Below are positions 8,402 through 15,541 of a DNA stretch of 64,000 nt, piece by piece. The notes below the pieces were generated by a model that saw only the letters and a list, made by a program, of their open reading frames with translations, was not told the DNA's origin and made no database searches. The DNA comes from Brevibacillus thermoruber 423 (GTDB taxonomy: Bacteria > Bacillota > Bacilli > Brevibacillales > Brevibacillaceae). Within the stretch, counting starts at the first letter, position 1. Each line of letters begins with the position of its first letter. The DNA lies in assembly GCF_000454065.1 (NCBI RefSeq), contig NZ_KE695650.1:1-64000 (forward strand), read 5' to 3'. Position numbers and translations under genes: made by a program.

Positions 8402-8460
8402 ATTGCCCACGATCGCTGGTTTAAAATTGACCCACTCCGGCGATTATTTGTTTTGGTAAC
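8402..8460 (+). repeat. Transposon-end remnant, inverted relative to position 1-52
   Basis: This carries the same motif series as the left window edge (a GATCGCTGG block, AATTGACCCAC, CCGGCGAT, then TTTGTT) in opposite orientation. Together they bracket the first 8.4 kb as imperfect inverted repeats. It truncates a short frame that starts with an AGGAG site and ATG at 8383. Confidence 0.45.
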
Positions 8461-8920
8461 AAGGGGGCGCCATAGGCATCCGTTCTCATCTTGACACGAA
8501 GTCGGCAACTGTTTTATTTTCTCACGCGAAAAACTGCTCTACATCGATGTGGGCGTGGAGCTTGGGTACCCCAGGACGGCCGGTCACGAGAAGAGTGGAC
8601 GGAGGAGAAGCGGCAGCGCCACTCTAATACTGGATGGACAGGACGAGTAGTAGCTGGATTGAGATTGAACGAAAAAACAGTTCTGGAACCGGTGGCCGGC
8701 CGCTTCCCGGACATATTGGAGGATGAGGACGAGATCGCTCCCTCTGAAATGGCTTGTTCACAAGTGATCGCGTCAGAAGCAGCGATTGATTACTAACTGG
8801 TTTGCAGTGGAGGCAGTGGACGGGGAAAGAGTATTGTTTTTGTTTTGATTCGCCATTCGGAAATGATCCTGATGGGATTTTTTCATCACATAGGTACTCG
8901 TATAAGCAGCTTCCATCCTT
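8461..8920. other. Stretch with no supported gene
   Basis: Open frames of about 100 codons exist on both strands (for example 8491-8796) but lack ribosome sites, domain resemblance and coherent composition. I treat the stretch as decayed DNA. Confidence 0.5.
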
Positions 8921-8924
8921 GACA

Positions 8925-8933
8925 CATAGAGTA
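8925..8933 (+). promoter_or_regulatory. Possible sigma-K -10 box
   Basis: CATAGAGTA matches the late mother-cell sigma-K -10 pattern CATANNNTA and lies about 30 bases before the start of the YjcZ-type sporulation gene. No convincing -35 AC element could be fixed, so this is weak. Confidence 0.3.
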
Positions 8934-8963
8934 TAACTACATGTGCGAAAGGGGGGAATGCAA

Positions 8964-9056
8964 ATGGGTATCTTCAATGGCGAATTTGATGATTTTGCGC
9001 TGGTGTTGGTATTGTTTGTATTGCTGGTGATTGTAGGTTGTTCCTGCGACTGTTAA
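8964..9056 (+). CDS. YjcZ-family small sporulation membrane protein
   Basis: A 30-residue peptide, MGIFNGEFDDF followed by a hydrophobic helix (ALVLVLFVLLVIVG) and the tail CSCDC. This is the layout of YjcZ-type sporulation proteins of Bacillales: a short Gly/aromatic head, one TM helix and a terminal cysteine cluster. An AAAGGGGGGA ribosome site ends 6 bases before the ATG, and a strong terminator follows 30 bases after the stop, so it is a monocistronic unit. It supports a spore-forming host. Confidence 0.85.
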   Translation: MGIFNGEFDDFALVLVLFVLLVIVGCSCDC

Positions 9057-9086
9057 AGGTTAATGTGGAAGCATCAAAGTGTTTGT

Positions 9087-9120
9087 GTAAAGGGAGAAGG
9101 GGTTCTCCCTTTACTTTTTT
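9087..9120 (+). terminator. Rho-independent terminator after the YjcZ-like gene
   Basis: GTAAAGGGAGAA (9087-9098) pairs perfectly with TTCTCCCTTTAC (9103-9114), followed by TTTTTT. Confidence 0.9.
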
Positions 9121-9168
9121 CACTATGTACAGCCCCTTCTTACATGATTGAATGTCAGTTATTCTGAG

Positions 9169-9247
9169 TTAAGTTTTTTGCTTGACATGTTGTACAAGCT
9201 CCTTCAGATCCTGTTGCATTTGCAAAAGTTGAAATTGTATCGGGTCT
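9169..9247 (-). pseudogene. C-terminal fragment of a small protein cut by the IS256 element
   Basis: On the minus strand, downstream of the insertion, the frame reads DPIQFQLLQMQQDLKELVQH then VKQKT and stops at 9169. It has coiled-coil character. The N-terminal side was separated by the element at 9248 and I could not find its continuation on the far side, nor matching target duplications. Confidence 0.4.
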
Positions 9248-10578
9248 GTCAATGATTTTGTGTAAACTCCAATAGCCGTTAGGCTCAGCGGAGATATGGT
9301 TGAACTCGCTCCGGAAACTGAACGGACAGTTGCAACAGAATTTGGCCCCAGTTCTGAACTCTCCCCGTCCACTTTCGTAACACATCCATGGTTGCCAGGT
9401 AGAGCATTTTGAGCAGGGCTTCGTCTGTAGGGAAAATGGCTTTTCCTTTGGTGACCTTTCTGAGTTGGCGATGGTAGCTCTCAATGACATTGGTTGTGTA
9501 GATCAGTTTGCGAATCTCGGGTGAGTACTTGAAGAAGGTGGAGATTTCCGCCCAGTTCGTACGCCAGGAACGGACAATAAGGGGGTACTTTTGTCCCCAC
9601 GTCTGCTCGAATTGATTCAGTTCTTCCAAGGCGGCCTCTTCCGTGGCCGCTTTATAAATCGGCTGCAGGGCCGACGTGATCTTCTTGATGTCTTTGTAGG
9701 AAACGTATTTGATCGAGTTGCGAATCTGGTGGATGATGCACTTCTGGATTTCCGTGATGGGATAGCAAGCGGAAATGGCCTCGGAGAAGCCGCGAAGATT
9801 GTCCACACAGGTAATGAGGATGTCTTGCACGCCCCGGTTTTTCAACTCGTTTACGACATGAAGCCAGAACTTTGCCGATTCATTTTCCCCGATCCAGATG
9901 CCAAGTACATCTTTGTGGCCTTCCAAGTCAATGCCAATGGCCATGTAGGCGGCTTTGTTGACGATGGCACCGTCTTGTTTCACCTTGAAGTGAATGGCAT
10001 CCAGGAACACGACCGCATATACCGCCTGCAAGGGACGGTTTTGCCATTCTTTGATCAGCGGGACGATCTTGTTGGTCACGTTGGAGATGAGGGTAGGAGA
10101 AACCTCGATGCCGTAGAGCTGCTGCAGGTGATCCTGAATGTCGCGGGTAGAAACACCCTTGGCATACATGGCAATGATTTGGTCTTCGATACCCGTCACG
10201 TTCGTTTGGTTCTTTTTGACGCTGGTCGGCTCAAACTCACCGGCCCGGTCACACGGAACCTGAATGTCTACATCGCCGTACTCGGAACGTATCTTTTTCT
10301 TACTGTAGCCGTTCCGGCTGTTGGTGATTTTCTTGTTTTTCGTGTCGTGCTTGGCGTAGCCAAGAGACGTCTCCAGTTCCGCCTCCAGCATTTCCTGAAG
10401 GGTGTCGGCTAACAACTCCTTTAGGGCTGATTGGACGTCTTCCACCGATTGCATGTTCTTTTCCTTGATCCACTGCTTCAGTTGCTCTTTGGACATCAGG
10501 CTCATGGGCTCTCCCAACCTTTCTTTGAATTCATTGTACCCTATTTTGAAGGTTAGGAGTTTACACAAAATAGTTTAT
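9248..10578 (-). mobile_element. Complete IS256-family insertion sequence
   Basis: About 1.33 kb bounded by imperfect inverted repeats sharing ATTTTGTGTAAACTCC (left end 9255-9270, right end as its complement). It contains one transposase gene on the minus strand. No direct target duplication is visible (left flank ends GGGTCT, right flank starts AGACTC), so a flank may have been rearranged after insertion. A partial copy lies at 5702-6180. Confidence 0.85.
9285..10505 (-). CDS. IS256-family transposase (Mutator-type DDE)
   Basis: Start chosen at MSLMSKEQLKQWIKEKNM (ATG at 10505, with GGGAG upstream), giving 406 residues, the usual length. Typical features are SLGYAKHDTKNKK with SRNGYSKKKIRSEYGDVDI, the catalytic-Asp block VVFLDAIHFKVKQDGAIVNK, LGIWIGENESAKFW, and TCVDNLRGFSEAISACYP (second Asp). 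TTNVIESYHRQLRKVTKGK follows, with the third acidic residue in NVIE. The frame is uninterrupted, so the element may be active. Confidence 0.9.
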   Translation of the reverse strand: MSLMSKEQLKQWIKEKNMQSVEDVQSALKELLADTLQEMLEAELETSLGYAKHDTKNKKITNSRNGYSKKKIRSEYGDVDIQVPCDRAGEFEPTSVKKNQTNVTGIEDQIIAMYAKGVSTRDIQDHLQQLYGIEVSPTLISNVTNKIVPLIKEWQNRPLQAVYAVVFLDAIHFKVKQDGAIVNKAAYMAIGIDLEGHKDVLGIWIGENESAKFWLHVVNELKNRGVQDILITCVDNLRGFSEAISACYPITEIQKCIIHQIRNSIKYVSYKDIKKITSALQPIYKAATEEAALEELNQFEQTWGQKYPLIVRSWRTNWAEISTFFKYSPEIRKLIYTTNVIESYHRQLRKVTKGKAIFPTDEALLKMLYLATMDVLRKWTGRVQNWGQILLQLSVQFPERVQPYLR

Positions 10579-10651
10579 AGACTCACATAATCAGTAGTAA
10601 TTTCATTGCCTCTTTTTGTCTGTTTTAACTTCTGAACAGTATAATATTTCT

Positions 10652-10891
10652 TTATATTGATGTCGACTTTTTTCCGTTGTCATCCAATGCTTGAACTTCT
10701 ATCTTTAAGTTTTCTAACCCAGGGTCCCGTTTTCCTGCCAATGCATCTTCCAATAATTCTTTCTCAGATTTTATTTTTGCTTGAAAAAGGACTTCTTCTT
10801 CTGGTGACGTAGAAGCTTGAGCCATACCACCTCCTAACACAAGACAAATGAGTGATACAATTGTTAAAACTGACTTCGCCAATCCTTTCAT
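10652..10891 (-). CDS. Small secreted peptide precursor (79 aa)
   Basis: ATG at 10891 with a perfect AGGAGGT ribosome site (10900-10906). Residues 1-26 (MKGLAKSVLTIVSLICLVLG then GGMAQA) form a signal peptide ending in AxA-type cleavage. The mature 53 residues are charged, with EEEVLFQAKIKSEKELLEDA forming a probable helix. Size and layout resemble exported signalling-peptide precursors such as Phr peptides, but no Rap-like receptor gene is adjacent, so that is only a possibility. Upstream sequence is the truncated regulator on the other strand, so the native promoter may be lost. Confidence 0.6.
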   Translation of the reverse strand: MKGLAKSVLTIVSLICLVLGGGMAQASTSPEEEVLFQAKIKSEKELLEDALAGKRDPGLENLKIEVQALDDNGKKSTSI

Positions 10892-10911
10892 ACAGTCTAC
10901 CTCCTAAATTA

Positions 10912-11838
10912 ATTTTGAAACAGTGCATTCTGTTGGAAATAATACGCGTGTCCAAATTGACCGTGTATGACCTGATCAAGAAAGGGAATCTTCCAGCCTA
11001 CCGGGTCGGCAAGCAAATGCGTATCGATGCGGCTGATTTGGAAGCCTACAAATCAAGAACCAGGGAAGGTCACGCAGCTTTTTCCAGATCCATACCGGAA
11101 TCGCCATTGAAACAGAGCTTTTCCGCAACCGGGGTCAGGCCCATGGTGATTACCGGACAAGACGTCAGCCTGGATATCCTGACGAAATATATTGAAAAAA
11201 CCACAAAAACCGTACGTCCGCTGCGTTCTTATGTTGGCAGCCTGGACAGTCTCATCTCGATGTATCAGGGGAAGTCCGATGTGGTCAGCACCCATCTTCT
11301 TGACGGTGACACCGGAGAGTATAACATCTCTTACATTCGCAAAATTCTTGTGGGATTTCCTTATCTTGTGATAAATCTTTGTTTCCGGACCGCCGGTTTT
11401 TATGTGCAAAAGGGGAATCCGAAACAGATTCGTTCATGGGATGACTTGAAAAAGCCCGGGCTGACCATCGTCAACCGTGAAAAAGGCTCAGGTGCGCGCG
11501 TCCTGCTCGATGAGCAGTTGCGGCTTCATGGTATCTCCCCTGAGCAGTTGAAAGGCTATGAAACAGAGGAAACGAACCATCTTGGCGTTGCCGGAAAAGT
11601 TGCGGAGGGACAGGCTGATGTCGGGGTTGGTATCGAGAAAGCAGTTTATATCGTGGGGGTCGATTTGGTTCCACTCATTCAGGAACGCTATGATCTTGTG
11701 ATGCTAAAAACCCCTCAAAACAGGGAATGGATTGAAATCATCATGGAGATTCTCCAGTCTGAAGCTTTTCGAAATGAGTTGAAATCAATCCGCGGCTATG
11801 ATTTGTCGCGAACGGGGGAAATCATTTTGGAAGCTTAG
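10912..11838 (+). CDS. One-component regulator: excisionase-type HTH plus molybdate-binding-like PBP domain, 5'-truncated
   Basis: The frame begins within the HTH (RVSKLTVYDLIKKGNLPAYR, then VGKQMRIDAADLEAYKSR), lacking about 15 N-terminal residues and any clear start or ribosome site. Residues after about 80 are a periplasmic-binding-like domain (PF12727 type): VRPMVITGQDVSLDILTKYI, GSLDSLISMYQGKSDVVSTH, FYVQKGNPKQIRSWDDLKKP, INREKGSGARVLLDEQL-type sequence and EGQADVGVGIEKAVYIVGV. Such proteins sense molybdate or related oxyanions and control transport or molybdoenzyme genes. The junction near 10,912-10,930 with the divergent peptide gene suggests a rearrangement removed its first codons. 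The open part is otherwise intact. Confidence 0.7.
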   Translation: MLKQCILLEIIRVSKLTVYDLIKKGNLPAYRVGKQMRIDAADLEAYKSRTREGHAAFSRSIPESPLKQSFSATGVRPMVITGQDVSLDILTKYIEKTTKTVRPLRSYVGSLDSLISMYQGKSDVVSTHLLDGDTGEYNISYIRKILVGFPYLVINLCFRTAGFYVQKGNPKQIRSWDDLKKPGLTIVNREKGSGARVLLDEQLRLHGISPEQLKGYETEETNHLGVAGKVAEGQADVGVGIEKAVYIVGVDLVPLIQERYDLVMLKTPQNREWIEIIMEILQSEAFRNELKSIRGYDLSRTGEIILEA

Positions 11839-11877
11839 GAACATGCGGGATATAAACGTTGGCGGTATCGCTGTGAA

Positions 11878-11915
11878 AACCGGCTCCTCTTCACGTCAGA
11901 GCCGGTTATTTTTAT
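11878..11915 (+). terminator. Rho-independent terminator after the PBP-type regulator
   Basis: AACCGGCTC (11878-11886) pairs with GAGCCGGTT (11899-11907), followed by ATTTTTAT. Confidence 0.85.
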
Positions 11916-12139
11916 GCCTGCGTGCTGTCTTCCAGTCCAATGTTGCCGAAATGATACGGTCATCCCATTGCGCAATTTTGGAGAGAATGAAGATCAGGCG
12001 ATACTCGCCTTCCATTTCCAAGTCCGATGAGTACATTCGGTGAGAATTGGTGAGAATGAAGGAGAGAATGGAGGCTTTTCCTGCTGACTTTGGGTTAAAA
12101 CGAAAGTGATGTTTGCAAAAACTTAGGAGGTATCTGGAT

Positions 12140-13180
12140 ATGAAAGCACTTGTATTCCGTGGGCCAGGAAAGTACGAGTGGGTAGACAAGGAGAAACCGA
12201 CGATTCAGAAACCGACGGATGCGATCGTAAGAATCACCAGAACGACGATCTGCGGCACGGATTTGCATATCTTGGGCGGTGATGTACCGGCGGTAACCGA
12301 CGGCCGAACCCTGGGACACGAAGGTGTCGGAATCGTAGAAGAAGTAGGAGCAGCTGTTAACAATTTCAAACCCGGAGACAGGGTGCTGATATCTTGTGTC
12401 ACTGCCTGCGGAAAATGCGATTACTGCAAAAAAGCGATGTACGCCCACTGCGAAGAGGGTGGTTGGATTTTGGGGCACCTGATCGACGGAACCCAGGCGG
12501 AATACGTTCGTATCCCTTATGCCGACACCAGCTTGTACCACATTCCTCCGGGAAGCGATGAGGAAGCGCTTGTCATGTTGAGTGACATTTTGCCGACGGC
12601 CATGGAAATCGGGGTAATCAACAGCGGTGTTCAGCCTGGGGATGTGGTCGCGATCGTCGGGGCTGGGCCGGTCGGGATGTCGGCACTCTTGACAGCGCAG
12701 CTTTATTCGCCGGCGGAGATCATCATGGTCGACCTTGACGATAATCGTTTGGAGCAGTCCGAAAGGTTCGGGGCCACCAAGACAATTAACAGCTCCGCGG
12801 GAAATGCGGTTGAGCAAGTGATGGAAGCAACGGATGGAAAAGGTGTCGACGTAGCGATTGAGGCCGTCGGGTTCCCTGTAACCTTCGACATCTGCCAGCA
12901 AATCCTGAAGCCCGGCGGACGGCTGGCCAACGTCGGTGTGCACGGCAAACCGGTCGAACTGCACTTGGAGCGGTTGTGGCTGCGCAATGTCAGGATCACG
13001 ACCGGACTGGTCAGCACAAGCACGACTCCAATGCTGTTAAAGACCGTACAGTCGGGAAGGATCAAACCAGAACAGCTGATCACTCACCGTTTTCCGCTGG
13101 ACCAGATCATGCAGGCGTACGAAGTGTTTCGAAATGCTGCCAAAGAAAAAGCGATGAAAGTCATTTTATACAACGATTGA
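12140..13180 (+). CDS. Zinc-dependent medium-chain alcohol dehydrogenase
   Basis: The ATG at 12140 follows TTAGGAGGT and gives 346 residues; an earlier in-frame start would lack that site. Motifs in order: TTICGTDLHILGGD (catalytic-zinc Cys), LGHEGVGIVEEVG (His-Glu pair), structural-zinc cluster ACGKCDYCKKAMYAHC, Rossmann VAIVGAGPVGMSALL, and coenzyme-discriminating VDLDDNRLEQ, where Asp favours NAD. It oxidises an alcohol or reduces an aldehyde/ketone; the close relatives are secondary-alcohol or butanediol-type dehydrogenases, so the exact substrate is open. It is monocistronic, ending in a terminator shared with the convergent MerR gene. Confidence 0.9.
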   Translation: MKALVFRGPGKYEWVDKEKPTIQKPTDAIVRITRTTICGTDLHILGGDVPAVTDGRTLGHEGVGIVEEVGAAVNNFKPGDRVLISCVTACGKCDYCKKAMYAHCEEGGWILGHLIDGTQAEYVRIPYADTSLYHIPPGSDEEALVMLSDILPTAMEIGVINSGVQPGDVVAIVGAGPVGMSALLTAQLYSPAEIIMVDLDDNRLEQSERFGATKTINSSAGNAVEQVMEATDGKGVDVAIEAVGFPVTFDICQQILKPGGRLANVGVHGKPVELHLERLWLRNVRITTGLVSTSTTPMLLKTVQSGRIKPEQLITHRFPLDQIMQAYEVFRNAAKEKAMKVILYND

Positions 13181-13188
13181 CTCGCATG

Positions 13189-13218
13189 CAAAGGAACGGC
13201 TCAAACCGTTCCTTTGCT
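13189..13218. terminator. Bidirectional terminator between convergent genes
   Basis: GCAAAGGAACGG pairs with CCGTTCCTTTGC around a short loop. It follows the dehydrogenase stop and overlaps the end of the convergent MerR-family gene. Confidence 0.75.
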
Positions 13219-13986
13219 CGTTTTCGCTTCTTTCGCGTCTCTTATTTTTGCGAATGATTCCGCGGCAATACAAAGATAGTAAGCAAGCCCGTTTTGTAAG
13301 GACTCAAGCATTTGGCGGTGAAATTCATCATCAAGAAAAAAGCGTGCTTGCGCGGCAAAATTCGCAGGGCTTATAGCATGTCCATGGCGCTGCAAATCGT
13401 CAAGATGCCGGCGGATCAAGCGCCACACCCTTCTGTCATCATATCTTAATCCGGTTTTTAGCGCGTTTGCCATGCCCTGCAAAAATCGCTGCGCGTCCAT
13501 CGCCTTTTCGTTCATGGCCTGCACATCGATCGTTTGATTTTTCAGGATGTCAACACCATATTTCTCTTTTAAATACTGGTTTTGTTCACCGAGCGCTTCC
13601 TTCCACTCGTTTTCATCCTCAAAGCCTTTGAACATCTTTGTTTTTTCCATCACTTTTCCTTTCTTGGCGCAATCCAGCGATTCGTCCAGGGTTTCAAGCA
13701 GCCTTTCCAGCCTTCGCGCGCGGGCAAGCAGAAGCTTTTTTTGTTCGGCTAAAATGGTTACACGATCCCTCTCGTCATCGAGTAACTGCTTGATTTTTTT
13801 CAAGGGAATGTCCAGCTCCCGGTAAAATAAGATCTGTTGCAAACGTTCCAGTTCTTTCATCCCGTACAAGCGGTACCCCGCCTCGCTGATGGCGCACGGC
13901 GTCAAAAGCCCGATTTTGTGGTAATGATGCAGCGTTTTTATTGTTACATTCGTTAACTCCGAAACCTCTTTCACCGTGTACAGCAC
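13201..13986 (-). CDS. MerR-family regulator with TipAS-type effector domain
   Basis: GTG at 13986 behind AAGGAGGG gives 261 residues. Residues 1-70 are the MerR winged helix (YTVKEVSELTNVTIKTLHHY, LTPCAISEAGYRLYGMKEL); 75-115 the dimerisation coiled coil (RDRVTILAEQKKLLLARARR). Residues 130-261 are a TipAS antibiotic-recognition domain (GFEDENEWKEALGEQNQYLK, MANALKTGL, HLDDLQRHGHAISPANFAAQ, LAYYLCIAAESFA). TipA-like regulators bind drugs such as thiopeptides and activate efflux. It is divergent from an MFS efflux gene, with 19-bp-spacer promoters on both sides, and probably controls both. Confidence 0.9.
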   Translation of the reverse strand: MLYTVKEVSELTNVTIKTLHHYHKIGLLTPCAISEAGYRLYGMKELERLQQILFYRELDIPLKKIKQLLDDERDRVTILAEQKKLLLARARRLERLLETLDESLDCAKKGKVMEKTKMFKGFEDENEWKEALGEQNQYLKEKYGVDILKNQTIDVQAMNEKAMDAQRFLQGMANALKTGLRYDDRRVWRLIRRHLDDLQRHGHAISPANFAAQARFFLDDEFHRQMLESLQNGLAYYLCIAAESFAKIRDAKEAKTSKGTV

Positions 13987-14009
13987 AAGATTCCCTCCTT
14001 CCTTTCTCA

Positions 14010-14040
14010 AGATTAAAGTCTCCTCTAAGGGAAGAGTCAA
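14010..14040 (-). promoter_or_regulatory. MerR-type promoter of the regulator gene (19-bp spacer)
   Basis: On the minus strand TTGACT (14040-14035) and TAATCT (14015-14010) are separated by 19 bases holding an imperfect dyad (CTTCCCTTAGAGGAG). The over-long spacer is the hallmark of promoters that MerR proteins untwist, implying autoregulation. Confidence 0.75.
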
Positions 14041-14066
14041 GAAACACAAACAGCTTTTCCGCTTGC

Positions 14067-14097
14067 TTGACTCTCCTCTTGGAGGAGGCTGTATGAT
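14067..14097 (+). promoter_or_regulatory. MerR-type promoter/operator of the MFS efflux gene (19-bp spacer)
   Basis: TTGACT (14067-14072) and TATGAT (14092-14097) with a 19-base spacer containing the dyad CTCCTC-TTG-GAGGAG. It resembles the regulator's own promoter, so both are probable targets of the divergent TipAS-type protein. Confidence 0.8.
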
Positions 14098-14130
14098 GGT
14101 CCCTGGTTTCATCAATCAGGAAAGGAAGGA

Positions 14131-15372
14131 ATGAAGAGAATGTCATCTCCAATGATGTTGTTGCGAAGAAACCGGTTTGTACGCATGGTTCTCCTCTCCA
14201 ACTTGTTTTCGCAGATAGGCATATGGGTCCGGAATTTTGCCGTTCTCTTGTATGTCATGGAAAAAACCGGAGGAGACGCTTTTGCCGTTTCCATGATTTC
14301 GGTTGCCGAGTATGTGCCTATCTTCGTATTCTCGTTCATCGGCGGGGTGTTTGCCGACCGATGGCGGCCCAAACGGACGGTGATCTGGTGCGATGCCTTT
14401 AGCGCGTTATCGGTTTTTGCGGTGCTGGCTGTGTTGGAATCCGGAAGGTGGGAAGCGATCTTTTTCACCACCTTGAGTTCCGCCATCCTCTCGCAATTTG
14501 CGCAGCCTTCCGGAATGAAGCTGTTCAAGATGCACGTGCCGGATGAACAGGCTCAATCGGGGATATCGCTTTTGCAAACGTTGTTTTCCATCTTTATGAT
14601 CGTGGGACCGATAATGGGAACGGTGGCGTATCAACACTTGGGAATCGGGCTTGCCATCTGCGTAACCGGTATCTCTTTCTTGTTATCCGCTATCACAATG
14701 GCTTCTATTCCACCGGATCGAATCATAGATGCCGGTAAGACATCCATACGGCCTTCTTTGTTCAGGGAAATGGCGGATGGTGTCCGCTACGTGGTATCCA
14801 GGAAAGTGCTTTTATGGCTGAATCTTTGTTTCACGGCGGTTGGATTTGGCGTCGGCTTGATTGCGCCGCTCGGTATTTTTCTGATCACGGAGAGACTGGG
14901 TTTATCCGCGCAGGATTTGCAATGGACGGCGATCCCTTATGGTTTGGGGGAAATTATCGGAGGGATGGTGACGTTTGGCTTGGCAAAAAAAATATCTCCG
15001 CAGCGCCTACTAAAGCTTGGGCTCCTCGCAAATGCCGCCGGCGTTTTTGTATCAGGCATCTCTACCACCTTATGGCTTACGATGATGGCCCAGTTTCTCA
15101 TCGCTCTTTTTCAGCCGGCTATCTTTATTGGGAATAACGCATTGGTCATGATGCATACAGAGCAGCGATTTATTGGGAGAGTCACGGGAATCCGCACGCC
15201 GCTCATGACCGGTTCCATGGTCGTGATGATGAGTGTGTCCGGCATCATAAAGGACATGCTCTCCCTGAGCATCATGTATGGGTTGGCAGGAGCTTGTTTT
15301 CTCGTCGGATTTCTTCTCATATTGCCGCTGGGAAGGACTGCCCAAGTCGGTGCAAGCGCCCACCGGAGTTGA
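14131..15372 (+). CDS. MFS efflux transporter
   Basis: ATG at 14131 follows GGAAAGGAAGGA; 413 residues with about 12 hydrophobic segments. The start LLRRNRFVRMVLLSNLFSQI and the loop GGVFADRWRPKRTVIWCDAF (TM2-3 motif A) place it in the MFS_3 group of macrolide or multidrug exporters; FTAVGFGVGLIAPLGIF and PYGLGEIIGGMVTFGLAKK lie in the C-terminal half. It is divergent from a TipAS-type drug-sensing regulator, so inducible drug efflux is the best inference. The substrate is unknown. Confidence 0.88.
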   Translation: MKRMSSPMMLLRRNRFVRMVLLSNLFSQIGIWVRNFAVLLYVMEKTGGDAFAVSMISVAEYVPIFVFSFIGGVFADRWRPKRTVIWCDAFSALSVFAVLAVLESGRWEAIFFTTLSSAILSQFAQPSGMKLFKMHVPDEQAQSGISLLQTLFSIFMIVGPIMGTVAYQHLGIGLAICVTGISFLLSAITMASIPPDRIIDAGKTSIRPSLFREMADGVRYVVSRKVLLWLNLCFTAVGFGVGLIAPLGIFLITERLGLSAQDLQWTAIPYGLGEIIGGMVTFGLAKKISPQRLLKLGLLANAAGVFVSGISTTLWLTMMAQFLIALFQPAIFIGNNALVMMHTEQRFIGRVTGIRTPLMTGSMVVMMSVSGIIKDMLSLSIMYGLAGACFLVGFLLILPLGRTAQVGASAHRS

Positions 15373-15509
15373 CCGATCCGCCGCTTAAGGCGTGAAATTG
15401 AAGGCGCGGGAAGGGATCAACCGAGATAGGCGTCCGCTGTTAATTCATACTTGACTCATTGGAATTATGGGAATGAAATAAATGGCACAGATACAATATA
15501 GAGAATTTA
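15373..15509. other. Intergenic region upstream of urocanate hydratase
   Basis: It holds a possible TTGACT (15451) with a weak TGAAAT -10 at 17 bases, and a separate TACAAT at 15492. No gene is visible. Confidence 0.3.
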
Positions 15510-15526
15510 TTATCAAATAGTGATAA
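15510..15526. promoter_or_regulatory. Operator-like dyad before the urocanate hydratase gene
   Basis: TTATCA and TGATAA face each other across AATAG, with partly matching flanks (GAATTTA, AATTC). It lies 15 bases before the start codon and just upstream of the GAGGTG ribosome site, so a bound protein would block transcription or translation. Confidence 0.5.
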
Positions 15527-15541
15527 ATTCGAGGTGTTGTG

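Noticed and set aside
8491-8796. A 101-codon frame after the transposon-end remnant
   Set aside because: No ribosome site, no domain resemblance; competing frames on both strands are equally open.
9591-10412. A 273-codon open frame on the plus strand
   Set aside because: It lies exactly opposite the IS256-family transposase, whose motifs are unmistakable on the minus strand; the plus frame is a by-product of codon usage.
10652-10891. Firm assignment of the small secreted peptide as a Phr quorum peptide
   Set aside because: No Rap/NprR-type receptor gene is adjacent and the C-terminal residues do not match a known Phr motif; kept only as a possibility.
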